Shown here: piece by piece, positions 1 to 11,923 of the stretch
Layout: every line of letters begins with the position of its first letter
Position numbering within the stretch: position 1 is the first letter of the stretch
Origin: Bryoerythrophyllum caledonicum
Lineage: Eukaryota > Streptophyta > Bryopsida > Pottiales > Pottiaceae
Reading direction: 5' to 3'
DNA length: 64,000 bases
NCBI GenBank assembly: GCA_963971425.1
Contig: OZ020519.1
Location: forward strand, 1,194,028-1,258,027
The notes under the pieces: generated by a model
Told to the model about the DNA's origin: nothing
Databases searched by the model: none
Seen by the model: only the letters and a program-made list of their open reading frames with translations
Program-made: the position numbers and the translations under genes

Positions 1-446
1 AAAGCATTTCATTGCTACCAACTTTGACACCCTCCCAATGGTTGAGAAATTGTCTATTTACCATGAAATTTTTGGCACAACATGATCTTTATGATAACAA
101 CATTCATGCCAAATTTCAAGATCAAAAAATTTATAAAAAAAAAACATTTACAATCTACCAATGTGTGTAGTTGTGAGATACCTTTTATTAAAGACATTGA
201 AATTGTTGAAGTATGTCAGACAATCATGCTTCTAGATTGAAATTCTCTAGATGATGCAATCTCTAATCATAAATGCTTCTCAAAAAAATCAAGGATAGCC
301 AAATTTAGTTGTGTGCACTTGTCACATCTCAAAGACTGCACTTGTTTAAAAATTGGAGACCATATATGCATGAAGAAGCTTTTTCCTCTCACTAAGAATG
401 CTTGCATTTACAATAGAGCATTATAGAAGGTGCCTCCACTAAAAAA
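1..446. other. Unassigned AT-rich sequence left of the truncated LTR
   Basis: No gene or repeat family was recognised here. The stretch shows no similarity by eye to the left part of the long LTR at 16410-17866, which should continue the LTR that starts at 447. A short repeat (aaggtgcctccact) at about 427-440 recurs at about 494-508 inside the LTR. This microhomology would fit a deletion or recombination junction near 446. Confidence 0.4.
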
Positions 447-1135
447 CCTTACCCTACATACTAAATACTTCCAAGCCACCTTTGCAATAACTAAGGAGGT
501 GCCTCCACTAACCTAAGGATACTTCTACTAATAATTTTAACCTCATGTCACATGATGTGCACATGATGAACAATAAGTGAGGCCCTTTATCATATTCAAG
601 GGTTCTAATTCCACCTACATCAGTCTTACCTTGAATTGCCTTGCATGGGACCATGTTTAATTTACTAGTGATTGGTGGAGGGTTTTGCCTCAAGCCAATT
701 TGACTTCTCTTTTCTAATTTTTAATGGGCTTTTTAAGCCTCATTCTTTTTTCTTCTTCCTCACCATCATTCTTCATTTTTTCCTTTCATCTAACCCCCTT
801 TTAATTGTGGTTAAATCATCGGGGCTACTCGTGGTCTCCGAATTGGTAGGAGGTAATTTCCTTCTCCATTCTTTTGTTTTTTATCATTTCCATTGTTTTT
901 ATTGTTTTAACGTTTATTTTTTCCACCCTATTTATTTTTTGGTTAACCATATAAAAATCTTGGTTGCCATAATATGGCTTCCAATTTTAGAATTAGTAGA
1001 CTAAAAAGGCCAATTGGCCATTTTAGCAAAGAATCATGGGATAATCCAATTGGTGAACCCATTTTACTAATTCCTAACCTCAATATGTGAGTTGTGTGAT
1101 CCTTTCGTCACTGTAAGCTGTTTTTGTGTCTCACA
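447..1135 (-). repeat. Truncated 3' LTR of the Ty3/gypsy element
   Basis: This stretch is nearly identical to 17868-18565, the outer part of the 5' LTR, so it is the matching 3' LTR of the same minus-strand element. Read on the minus strand it starts with TGTGAGAC at 1135. About 1.4 kb of the expected LTR (the inner part with 35-bp tandem repeats) is missing beyond 447. The outermost 27 bases differ from the other LTR at five positions, although the adjoining 400 bases differ at only a few. The 110-codon frame at 672-1004 starts with TTG and is only LTR sequence. Confidence 0.8.
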
Positions 1136-2544
1136 CATGGTAGTCATCTGGGACAACTCGGAGAGGTGGAGACCCGAAAAGGCTCTTGCTCTTGGGCACA
1201 CGGTCAATTCCTATTCCTTCGTGACTAAAAAGGAACTAAGACCGTGAAAAGAACTGGGAGGTCCCATGTGTGTGAAGGTTGTGAATAAATCACACCTTGT
1301 ACTCCTTGCATCGGTTGCCCAATGTTCTTGTTGGGAATTCTTTGCCATTTAGGGTTTGGAGTTGAAAGGAATTGTTGGGGAAAACCTCTTTCACGAGATA
1401 AGGTCCCAACAACAAGGCATCGAATTAGACTGGAAAATCCAACCTCCTCGCGTCTTGGAGGAGGACTAGCATTCGCGTCTTGGAGGAGGACTTAGTGACC
1501 GGACCTTGTTTTGTTTGTCGAAGGCAATTTTCCTTCGACGCTGAATGGCTTCCATGTTCTGCGCGCTCCATCGTCGCATCTCATCGAGCTCCTCTAGTCG
1601 TTCTAAATGATCGGCCAAGGATGTAGCAATGGACCACTATTCGGTCACGGCCACTGGAAGAGAAGGAATCTCAAACTCTATAATTGGCAATATGGCTTCG
1701 ATGCCATAAACCAACGAGAAGGGCGAAGCGTGCGTGGTGACCTTGAAGGTGGTTTGGTAGGCCCATAGCGCAGCGGAAAGCTTGGTGTCCCAATCCCTCT
1801 TGGAATCGGTGACCGTTTTTCTCAAGATGTTCACTAAGGTTTGGTTGACTCGTTTGGAGTGCCCATTTGTTTGAGGGTGATAAGGGGTGGTTTTACGGTG
1901 GTTGATCTTGAATTGGGCGGTCATGGCTTCGATCATCTCGTTCAAGAAGTGTTTTCCCCTATCACTAGTGAGGATTTTGGGACAACCAAACCGGGTGATG
2001 ATTTGCTCAAACAAGAACTTAGCCGCGTGATTAGCGTCATTGGTTTTCACGGCTCGAGCCTCGGCCCACTTCGTGAGGTATTTGGTTGCCACCACAATGT
2101 GTTTCATTCCACTAGATGAGCTAGGGTGCACCTCTTCAACGTAGTCAATGCCCCATTTCTCAAACAGAAGCAAGGGCAAGGATACACGCAAGGGCATACT
2201 CATTCTAAGGTCATTTCGGGCGTATCGTTGACAAGCGTCGCATTGCTTGGTGTACTCGTGGGCATCTTGAAACAAAGTGGGCCAATAATAGCCCGTGCGA
2301 ACGACCTTCTAGGCCGTCAAGGTGCTAAAGAAGTGCCCACCACACGCGCTATCGTGGCAAGTAGGATCGTGGGAATTTCCACGGACGTCACACATCGACG
2401 TAACATTCCGTCCACTCCATGACAGTACAACTTGCCTCCCACAATGGTAAAGTGGCGGCTATGAAGGCGAACCTTCCTACGCTCGTTCTTGGACAACAAG
2501 TCCGGTAGAAGGTGAGTGGTGAGGAATTCGGCCACTAGTCCGTA
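1136..2544 (-). pseudogene. Ty3/gypsy integrase region (3' part of pol), degenerate
   Basis: This is the integrase that inserts the retrotransposon cDNA. On the minus strand, 2544-2280 gives the linker after RNase H and the C-X2-C half of the zinc site (CDAC near 2236). The core follows at 2275-1637 with the first Asp in KWGIDY and the second in LTSDRG. The catalytic Glu is replaced: the segment after PQTNG reads HSKR where the family has a Glu. A TAG at 1637 interrupts the frame. The C-terminal tail continues to about 1290 with FDKQNK and a LLLGPYLVKEVFPNN-like stretch, and contains a 20-bp tandem duplication near 1445-1490. The frame is also shifted near 2300. The element cannot integrate with this protein. 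Confidence 0.85.
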
Positions 2545-3250
2545 TGTTGCAGTTTGTAGAGACAGTATTCCTCCGGAATGCACCCAATCGTCACTAAATG
2601 CTTCCAAAGTAACCGCTCCGGTTTTGTTCCCACAGAGACCTAATGTTCTTTTCCAAATACTCCCAACAACTAAACTACCACACCGGTCGTTCACGGGTTA
2701 GCCATTCTCTTTACTTGTGTATTATAGATCCGGATCCTTCCGGAGCCCGGATTTTGTACAACGGCTTCCGGAAATACTTTCCGGAAGTCCTGAGGATAGT
2801 TTGATTCGTCTTTGTTCCTCCTCAGAGAGTCTTCAAGAGTTTTTAAGCGAGTGGCCGAAGTCCACTGATCCTGTTTTGTGTAAGTGGCTGGATTTCCCAT
2901 TGCCTTGTGACTTTAAGTGGCTAGACACCCACTGCCCGGAACTTATAGTGACTGGACACCACTCTCCCTACTTTGCTAACCGGTGATTTGATGGCTGCCA
3001 CCGGACTTAGACTCTGACGACATCCAGATGGCCTTCCGGACGCGGTCACACAGAGACAAGTCCGGACTACAACGAAATTATGGTAAGTGTGCTTGTGACT
3101 CTCTGGAGCGAATGTTACCACACGCTAGAAGTATTCCGTCTAGACCAATGCATCAGGCTTTTTTCCTATCTTGGGGGAGAATTCCGGTTTTGATCGGAAC
3201 CCAAGTTAACACGGATTCTTCCGTGTCCTAGAGATTACCAGGAACACCTC
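2545..3250 (-). other. 3' noncoding part of the nested retroelement
   Basis: No credible coding frame is visible. The stretch is rich in TCCGG motifs (for example 2729-2790), as is the rest of the nested element. The possible 90-bp terminal repeat is 2545-2634. Confidence 0.45.
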
Positions 3251-4912
3251 TGTGAGCCGCAAAAACGGCTCACGGTGACGAATGGACCACGCATCATGTG
3301 CGTTAAGGTTAACAAGTAGTAGAAATGGGTTATCCTATTGGATTAGCTCATGATTTTTTATCAAAATGGCCAAATAGCCTTTCCTTACACTAATTCTTAA
3401 AATAAGAGCCACATTATGGCAACCAAGAATTTTATGAAGTTAACCAAAAAATAAATAGAAAGAAAAATAAAATAAAGAAAAGGTTAGGAAAACAAAAACA
3501 ATAGAAAGGAATTAGAAATAGAAGGAGTGGAGAAGAATTTACCTCCTACCGAGTCGGGGACCGCAAGTGGCCACGGTGAGGAAACCACGGAAAAAATTAG
3601 GAGAAGAGGAAGAATGATGGTGAGGAGAAAGAAAAAAGAATGAGGCTTTAAAAGCCATTAAAAAAATAGTAGAAAGGGGTCCAAAAGACTTGGGCAAAAC
3701 CCTCACCAATCACTAGATAAATTAGTCATTACCTCACTCAAGGGGAATTCAAGCTAGGTAGAGTAGTTAGATTTAGCATCCTTGAATTAGCTAGATAGTT
3801 CACTTATTGGTGATCATGCGTACACCATGTGGCATAAGGTTAAATTATGAGATTTAAGTATTCATTGGTTAGTGGGACACCCACTTTTGTTAGTGCAAGG
3901 GTGGCGCGGAATTAATTACTTATAGGTTAAGGGTTTTTTATGAAGAAGGTCATTTATGGAGGAAGGAAAAGCCGGAAGGGAACGACCTTGGGAACGACCT
4001 TGGGAACGACCTTGGGAACGCAAGGGGAGCAAGGGCTTGGGGGTTACCCCCTGGGAGAGGCTCATTCGTGCAAGGACTGTGGTGAGGAGACTAAGGGAAT
4101 GTAGGAGAGTGGACTGGAGAGGCTCAGCCGGAAGCCCCGGCCGTAGGACTAAATTTTTGAGTAGCCAGTAGCAAATTCTAGAGAGATGAGGGCAATGAAT
4201 AATTAGTACAATAGAATTAAGGTTTTTCATCAACTTAACAAAAAAACCGATTTTAATATTAAAAAAGAAGTAAACGCAGCTGGAGGTACATGCATGGTAT
4301 GGTGTTCAAGTAGGACTCATTGTGTGAATGTATATGATATGCACGTGATGTATGGTGCATGGTTTTAAATAAACGTATACGTTGAGTGTTGCACTGCTGG
4401 TAGCTGGGTTGTGAGGCCGAGGTTAATCCGGATGAGAAATTGAACATTGCCATTGTGTTAAGTACAAAAAAACGACGAGGATAGGAAAAGAAAACATCAA
4501 AAACGAAGTGATAACCAAGGAGATAATGGGGGTGTAAATTCTGGATCAAGAAAGGAAGCCTGTCTGCTGTCAGCTGCTGTCAAGGTCGTACTTTGGTTCA
4601 AACTCGGTCTTTGAGGATCTAATCAAGTTCAAAAGGCTGGGTTGAATCCATCTAAGCCAAAAAACGCTGAAAACGGAGCCTTGGGGCAAAACTTATGTGC
4701 GTTTGAAGTTCGGGACCAACTTAAGGCTGAATTCAGTCATCACAACACCATTTGTTCACAAATAATCTCAAGTAACCACAACCTAAACCATTATGACCTG
4801 TGCGTGGCATGTATGGTTAGTTCAATGGTGATTGCACACGGGGTTGTATCCCGGTTTAGGGTCTTGTGCTTAAGATAAGCCACCCGCTAGAGAGCGGTTT
4901 ATTTGGCTCACA
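3251..4912 (+). repeat. Solo LTR A of the gypsy family, TSD ACCTC
   Basis: It starts TGTGAGCCGCAAAAACGG and ends TTTGGCTCACA. It is flanked by ACCTC at 3246-3250 and 4913-4917, a 5-bp target-site duplication. The ends match the LTRs at 10034-11918 and 16410-18565, so it is the same family. There is no internal region, which is the mark of LTR-LTR recombination. Length is 1662 bp. Copies differ in length in a low-complexity inner region (here a GGGAACGACCTT repeat near 3980-4020). It sits inside the nested element, so it inserted after that element. Confidence 0.93.
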
Positions 4913-4917
4913 ACCTC

Positions 4918-5504
4918 TGCAGTTCATCTCTTCCCTTCCTGGCTACTTCCGGACCCTGGAGACTACCAGACACACCTCTACAATAGTCCTCTAGCTCTCC
5001 CTCGCAATCTCCTGACACGGATCCAGACCGGTTTCTCTCTTAGCGAACTAATTAACACGCCACTCGCGGAGGGTACTTACAGAAACACACACACAAAAAT
5101 GGATCTGTCACTCACGAAGTCGATACTCCACATCAAGAACACAAGGTAGCAAGTCTAGTGCAAAGGAGCGATGTATATTTCAAAGTGAGAAAGACAAGAT
5201 AAAAGGTTTTTCCCCAAAACTTCACTACTAAGTACTAACTAAGTCCCTTCTAAACTTAGACTTCCTTCTAGCAACATCTACTGGAAATCCGCTAGATCTT
5301 ATCTAAAAGATCCGAGAAATCCGGAAAAGTCCCAGATCGGATCTCAGATCCTATAATTTGGAATAGTTTCCAGCTCCGGAATTCCTATTCTAACTACAAA
5401 ACCGGCAATCGACTCCGTCAGCAGCCGGGTGCACTTGGAGCCCCATCGTTAATCGCTGCTGATCTGGAATCTAAACCCAAAAAGAGTGCTACACCTAAAC
5501 TAAC
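4918..5504 (-). other. Noncoding part of the nested retroelement
   Basis: This resumes the nested element after solo LTR A. No convincing frame is seen. The sequence is moderately GC-rich with repeated TCCGG/GATCC words. Confidence 0.4.
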
Positions 5505-7569
5505 CTAAGTCCGAGCACCCGATGCCCGGTTCCTCCCACTTCTGCGCAAGGGGGAGATCTCCACCGGAACCCTCTGCTTGCCCTTGGCCTTCTTCACTGT
5601 TGCCGGCGAAATGTTGGTCTTCCTGGTTGTCGGTCCGGCCGTTGGAGAAATCCTAGCCACCGGAGTTCTGGAATTAAGAGGTGGAGGTGGTTGTTCCGGT
5701 GAACCTTCTAGAACTGGCGGTGTTGGCTGCTCCGGTCCGGGAGCAGTGTTAGTCTCCCAGACCATGTTCCTGTAGCTTCCAGAGGGGCTGCCTCGTCCAG
5801 GCGCCAACCTCCGGAATATCAACTTCGGTGGTGCCTAGAGGTCGACTCCGGCCGGAGGATCTGGTAGGCGCATGGTCGGTGGCGTCAACAGATCTGGGAG
5901 GTTCTTCAGTATCTCACCTAGGGTTAGGAGATACGATACCGTCCGCCAGTGCCCGAGGTGACGGAGTATCGAGGGACTCCAAATTCGTTGAGGTACCCGG
6001 AGCTAGAATTGACTTGGGCTCTGGTGGTTCCGGAGAGGCCGTGGTCCGTTCCGAGGTTGTAACGTCCTCCGGTATCGGGGTTGCCTAGTCTTCCGGAACC
6101 ACCTGGGTAATGTTGTCGACCAGGAGTCACATCTGCTCCCAGGTATGGCCTATCTTCTCCGCTTGATCTAGGAGAAACCGGATGATGTTGGCCCCGGTCA
6201 CCTTCTTTTCCTTCTCCACCAGTTCGGTGAAGAGTTGGCTCCAGTTGACCACGTCTACCGGAAACTTTGGGGCCTTCCGAACCTCCGTCAGGATAGCCGC
6301 TGATGCATTGGCCTTTGCCTCCGCCTGTTTCCGGGCCACCACCGCCAGTTGTGCCTCCTGGCGAGCGTGCACTACCTTCTTCTCCATCTCCGTGTTGGCC
6401 TTGTACATGGTGGAGATTTGAAGGTGCAACGCCTTCGTGTCAGTCTCCCTTCTCCGGAGATCCTCCATTTTGTTGATGGCGTCCTCCTGCCGGCTGACTC
6501 CCAAACTCCGGAAGAGTTGCTCTACTCCGGTGGTGATGATGAAGTTGGTCTCCTTGAGGACGACCACTCTCCATCCGACCTCACACAGTAAGTCATCCAT
6601 CTCCTTCAACTGACCCTTGGAGTCTTCCGGATCAATTTTCCTCCTCTACCGGCTCGCTTCCGCTGAAGGCCCAGACTTGTCTTCTCCGGACGATGCGGAG
6701 GAGCTCCGGATGTCCGGACTCTCCGGCACCGGCTCTTTCCCTCGAGGCCTCATCTGAGTCCTCCGGTCTCTTTCTGGAGTATCCGAGGTTGTTGCTCCCA
6801 GCACGGCCTCCGCTGCCCCTCCAAATTCTTCCTCAGCCTCTTCACCTCCGTACTTCTAGAGGCTGAGTACTTCGTCATACAATCTCACCTCCGCCGAAGT
6901 GAGTTGTTGGTGGTGACAGTAGAGGTGAACCACATAGGAGGCTAGTGGGGTTGCCGATTGCTTCACCTTCTGGAGGTTGGCTACGAGACGGTTGATCATC
7001 TCGCTCATGAGCGTCCTCCAATCCACGATGATCTTCCCCCGGAGTGCTTCGAGGAAAGTACAAGCCTACTTTGCCACCACCCGCCTCGGCTTTTCCAGAT
7101 GGAAAATAGGGTTTAAAAACCCTAGCACCAACTGGGCATCCCGGTGAAGTAGGTCTTGCAGGTTGTAGCCTTTCTTCGGATCGGCTTTCCCACCGAGTTC
7201 CTCCATCAGAAATTCGTCTCGTCGTTTGACCACCTTGATACGACCGGCCCAAAAATCGTACGTATGGGTCCATTTTGGAACTCCCCAGCATTCCGGATGG
7301 GCTCGTGACAACCCTTCATACTTCGGGTCTGGAGTGCCGATCAACTCCCGGACGTATGTCTCCTTGCGAATGCCCCAGGCGACTTCGAGAAAGCCTTCAC
7401 AACCCATCACCTTCAAGCTCTCCGTCAGCAGGTCGTACTCGTCCGGGTCTGCAAGGATCTCCGGAAGAACCCGCGTCAGGGGCAGAAGCGCAGCGGCCGG
7501 CTCTTCGTCTCGTTTCCCGCATCCATCTCTATGAGTTCTTCTCTTCTTTGCCATGGGGACAGATTTCAT
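5505..7569 (-). pseudogene. Gag-like and coiled-coil coding remnants of the nested element
   Basis: The first segment (7569-7066) reads MAKKRRTH followed by a globular, charged region that resembles the 'putative plant transposon protein' or gag-like ORFs of large plant retroelements. The next usable segment (6609-6127) is an Ala/Lys/Glu-rich coiled coil of about 160 residues. A Ser/Pro-rich segment (5822-5505) ends with a basic stretch. Segments lie in different frames and are separated by stops, so several frameshifts have occurred. No protease, RT or integrase motif is present. The Gag role is inferred from position and composition, not from a diagnostic motif. Confidence 0.5.
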
Positions 7570-7706
7570 GAGGCCTACTTACTTCCTCAGTTTCTCTCAA
7601 GGTTGTCCTTGCACGCACCGACCTCACACAAACCCTCCCTAACGGACGCACGTCCGTTCTAACCATGTAACTAATCAAATCCTAGCACCCAGTGGATAGG
7701 AGAATT

Positions 7707-7748
<42 letters not shown>

Positions 7749-8083
7749 AATAGAGCGGAAGCACCTCACGCGAAAAAGATAAGAAAAGAAAGAGTCTCTC
7801 CTCACGCCCTAACCCTTTGTAGTCTGGCCGTTAGTACAGCTCATGATGACATTTGATGGTGACAGCTCCGGATGACAGTTCCGGGTGACAGACTATCCTG
7901 GAATTTTGTTAACTACTCCGGCTGTCCGTTTCGCAGCTTTTAGGCTCCAGTAGGTATTTCTGCCGGGTCCATCCGTCTTTATTCTTACAACCTGACTACA
8001 GGTTTTATTCTAGCACAAACTATCGTAACTACTCAACTATTTTTTTTGTTTTTGCCGGATTTTTAGGTTAACTTCCGGCACCA
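7570..8083 (-). other. 5' leader of the nested element with a GA microsatellite
   Basis: There is no coding frame. It contains a (GA)n run at about 7710-7747. The minus-strand sequence directly after the 20-bp terminal palindrome reads TGGTGCCGGAAG, as expected of a primer-binding site. Confidence 0.5.
7710..7747. repeat. (GA)n microsatellite
   Basis: An uninterrupted GA dinucleotide run of about 38 bp. Confidence 0.97.
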
Positions 8084-8108
8084 TGTGGGAACGGATTCCC
8101 ACACCGTA

Positions 8109-9649
8109 CCACAAGGGGATGGAAGATACCTTAAACAAATCCTCATCTATCATAGCCTCATCAATGGGGACTACACCGGTTTCCTCTTAGAGACGGGAGA
8201 GGTGATCGGCTTGAAGGTGCATCGTCCTCGGGCGGTATTCGACCGTGAAGTCAAACTCTTCCAAAAGCAAGTCCATCTCGCTAAATGGCCACTTAAATCG
8301 GCCTTGTTGACGGGGTACTTGATGGCCATGTGGTCCACGTAGAACACCACGGGGTTGAGTAACAAGTAATGGCGGAATTTTTTAACCGAAAAGACCATTG
8401 CCAAACACTCACGTTCGGTGGTGGTATAGTTCTTTTTGGCGGGGTTTAATTGCCTCTCGCAAAGGTAATGGGGTGATCCTTGCCGTTAAGGCCCACCGGT
8501 TGGCACAAGGTACTTCCTACCGCGATCGTCGAGGCGTCACAAAAGATGTGGAAGGGCAACTCCCAATTCGAGGGTCTCAAAACTGGGTAGGTGGTTAACT
8601 CCTTCAAAACTTCGAAGGCATCTTGGCAATTTGGGGTCCACTTAAACCTCACATTCTTTTGGATGAGTCTAGTGGACATGGACTTCGTGGCATAGTCGTG
8701 GATGACCTCCCTATACCATCCTATGTGCCCAAGGATCTTTTGAATCTCCTTTACGTTCGTGGGAGGGTTCAACTCCACGATCACCTTCACCTTGTCGGGG
8801 TCTGGCTCTCCCCTCCTTGGAGACCACAAATCCTAGCAAGACCTCATTTTCTTCGGCGAGGAAGATCTTTTCGGGATTGAGTGCAATGCCGGTGCGCCTA
8901 CACCGCTCGAAGCTTTGCCTCACACATGCGAGGTGGTTGTCCTTTGTGGACTGGGTGCTAAAGTCATCAATGAACACCGTCATTGACTTGTGTAAGAGGT
9001 CTAAGAAGGCAAAGGTCATGGCCCTCTGGAACGCAGAAGGGGCATTACAAAGTCCAAAAGGCATGACTAAGTAAATGAACGTGCCCCACGAGGTGGTGAA
9101 GGCAGTCTTGTGATAGTCCTCGGGGACAATGGATATTTGATTGTAGCCCGAGTAACTGTCCATAAAAGTATGAAGCTCGTGACCTCCTACTTCCTCTAGG
9201 ATGGTGTTGATGAATGACAAGGGGATGTGGTCTTTTTGGATGTGGTGATTTAGTTTCCTATAATCGATGCACACCCGTAACTTCCCATTTTTCTTTTTAA
9301 CCAAAACCATGGGGGAAACCCAATCGGATATTTCCACAGGCCTAATGAACCCCGCTTGGAGTAGTTTCTCCAACTCGGCCTTGACAATGAGCTGTAGGTT
9401 AGGGTTCATACGCCGCTCCTTTTGTCTAATGGGGGTGGTGCCACGGAGAAAGGGAATGTGGTGTTGAGTCATCGCCGGGGGAATGCCCTTGAGGTCTTTA
9501 TACGACCACGCAAAAATGTCACGGAACTCTACCATTAGTGACTTGTACTTCACCATCTCCTCCTCGGTCAACCCAACGTCCACCTTAATACTACGGACTT
9601 CCTCCTCTTCATGAGAAACCGCCATCAACTTCCAATCATCGTGATGCAC
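8109..9649 (-). pseudogene. Ty3/gypsy reverse transcriptase and RNase H, frameshifted
   Basis: The frame at 9649-8711 carries the RT fingers and palm, with WVSPMVLVKKKNGKLRVCIDY near 9340-9280, the PFGLCNAPSAFQR segment and the active-site FIDD near 8965. A frameshift near 8800 leads to 8829-8446 with the connection segment (ILGHIGWYREVI) and the start of RNase H (HIFCDAS). A second frameshift near 8440 leads to 8404-8171 with the RNase H end (GHLARW). The frame then runs to 8109, where the nested element interrupts it. Order and motifs fit a Ty3/gypsy pol with RT, RNase H, then integrase. Confidence 0.9.
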
Positions 9650-10033
9650 GTGTGGTTGTTGAGTGGGTCCCTTGTACCAATCATTCGGGACTTCGGGGTA
9701 TGTCGCCTCCTAACCACTAGTTAGAATGCCGGTGGATGTCCTTCTAAAGTGGAGAGATGGGTCGAGAGGGCCTTCGTCGACCAAGACCTCCAACTCTGTC
9801 ACTTGTGTACCATCGACATCCATTCCAAACACCGCTGTGGGTTCTAAGTCATCTAGGAGGGGGACTAGGCTAGGCTCCAACTCGGTCTCCATCTCGATTA
9901 TGTCACTCTCCATGAAGTGCACTAACATAGCTTCATCCGCACTCGAGGTGGGGTGTTTAGTCAACCATTCTACAAATTCCCCGGTGGGGAACCCACTCAT
10001 AGAGCCCCGGTCACATGCTCTTGAACGGCATCA
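9650..10033 (-). pseudogene. Gypsy pol linker between protease and RT
   Basis: A 96-codon acidic frame (10000-9710) without recognisable domain lies between protease and RT. It matches the non-conserved spacer of gypsy pol polyproteins. A stop at about 9710 separates it from RT. Solo LTR B cuts it at 10034. Confidence 0.6.
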
Positions 10034-11918
10034 TGTGAGCCACAAAAACGGCTCACGGTGACGAATGGACCACGCTTTGTGTCCATTAAGGTCAACAAAG
10101 TAGTGGAAATGGGTTATCCCATTGGTTAGTTCATGGTTTTTGATCAAGATGGCTAAATAGCCTTTCCATGCGCTAATTCTTTAATTAGGAGCCACATTGT
10201 GGCAACCAAGAATTTTATGAAGTTAACCAAAAAATAAATAGAAAGGAAAAAAAAACGAGAAAAGGTAGAATAAACAAAACAATAGAAAAGAAGTAGAAAT
10301 AGAAGTGGTGGAGAAGAATTTACCTCCTACCCAGTCATGGGCCGCAATTGGCCACGATGAGGAAATCACGAAAGAAAAAATTGGGAGAAGAAGAGAAATG
10401 ATGGTGAGGGGAAGGAAAAAAGAAGGAGGCTTAGAAAGCCCTTAAAAAAGTAGTTGAAAAGGTCCAAAAGGCTTGGGCAAACCCCTCATCAATCACTAAG
10501 TAAAATTAGGAATTACCCCAAGCAAGGGGAATTCAATCTAGGTAGTTTAATTAGATTTAGCATCCTTGGAATTAGCTTAATAGCTCACTTATTGGAGATC
10601 ATGCGCACCCCATGTGGCATGAAATTAAAGTAGGAGATTTAGATATTCCTTAGTTAGTGGGACACCCACTTTTGTTAATGCAAGGGTGGCACGAAGATAA
10701 GTGTCATAGGCTATAGTTGTTTTAAGAGAAGAGTCATTAATGGAAGGTGGAAAAGGCGGCGGGGAACATCCTTGGGAACGCAAGGAGAGCAAGGGCTTGG
10801 GGGAGTTACCCCCTGGAGAGGCTCATTCGGGTAGTGTGCAAGGAATGTGGAGAGAGAGAGAGCAGAGAGGCGAGACTGAATTTTTTTGAGAGAGAGCCGG
10901 AAGCTCCGGCCACAACAGCAAGTGAATTAGGTTAGAAGAGCACGAGCTGAACCAGAACGAAGAAGATCACAAGAAGACGAGCAAGATCGCAAGAGCACGA
11001 GCTGAACCAAGACGAAGAAGATCACAAGAAGACGAGCAGGATCGCAAGAGCACGAGCTGAACCAAGACGAGCTGGACCCCAAGGGCACAAGGTCAAGGAT
11101 GGAGGGTGAATCGAACTGAATCACGGAGCTTCTCCCTTCTCTTGGACCAGTAATCAATTTCTTGTGCATGAAGGGAACCCTAATTTTCTAGTTACAAGAA
11201 AATCACGCGGAAGCGCTGCCAATTTTTCACTAGGATTAGGGTTTGCTATCCACTCAACCAAATAATTGGTTTAATCTACAATAGTAAGTGAACGTAGTTG
11301 GAGGCCCATGCATGCTATAATGTGCGAATGGATTACTTGTGTGAATGCATGTGATGTACACGTGAATGTGTGGTGCATGATTTTGAATAAACATATGTGT
11401 TAAGTGTGCACTGCTGGTCGTTGGCTGTGAGTTCGTGATTGAGTCGAATGGTTAATTGAAGGCTGCCATTGTGTTAAGCAAGAAGAACCAATAAGATTAC
11501 AAAAAACAAACATCGAAAACGGAGTCATAATCACAAAGAAAATGAAGAAATAAATTTTGATATAAAAGGAAGAGCCTGTCTGCTGGTCGCTGCTGTCAGG
11601 GTCACGTTTAGGCCTGGAGTTGGTTGTTGAGGTTATTATCAAGTTCAAAAGGTTGAACTGAACCTATCTAAGCTTTGAAACGTGGAAAACAGAGCTGCGA
11701 GGTGGAACTCACGCTTGTTATAAGGTTGCGTTCAATTGAAGGCTGAATTCAGCCATCACATTATTAATCATTAACGAACCCTCTTAAGTGACCACACTTG
11801 GGGATCACCATGTTTGTATGAATGGTTGAAGGATGTTGCACAAAGGGCTGTATTCCACATTTAGGGTCTTGTGTTCAAGATAGGCCACTCCATTAGGGGG
11901 TGGTTTATTTGGCTCACA
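10034..11918 (+). repeat. Solo LTR B of the gypsy family, TSD CATCA
   Basis: It starts TGTGAGCCACAAAAACGG and ends TTTGGCTCACA. It is flanked by CATCA at 10029-10033 and 11919-11923. Length is 1885 bp. It belongs to the same family as the LTRs of the element that it interrupts, in the opposite orientation. The inner part has a degenerate repeat of AAGACGAGC / GATCACAAGA words (about 10935-11060), which is the counterpart of the 35-bp repeats in the 16410-18565 copy. Confidence 0.94.
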
Positions 11919-11923
11919 CATCA

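Larger units (their letters stand above)
2545..8103 (-). mobile_element. Nested non-autonomous retroelement inserted in gypsy pol
   Basis: The host frame reads ...PLWYG up to 8104 and resumes YGLVAEF at about 2544. The 5-bp CCGTA is present at both edges (2540-2544 and 8104-8108), which is a target-site duplication. The insert starts TGTTGCAG and ends TTCCCACA. It carries gag-like and coiled-coil coding remnants on the minus strand, no reverse transcriptase, and a solo LTR of another family (3251-4912). A possible primer-binding site, TGGTGCCGGAAG on the minus strand, lies next to the right end at 8083. LTRs are not clear: 2545-2634 begins TG and ends TTCCCACA, while the right end has only a 20-bp palindrome. 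It looks like a TR-GAG or LARD-type element. Confidence 0.7.

Noticed and set aside
672..1004. A 110-residue membrane-like protein, perfectly conserved with 18102-18434.
   Set aside because: It starts with TTG and lies wholly inside the two LTRs of one element; LTR identity explains the conservation.
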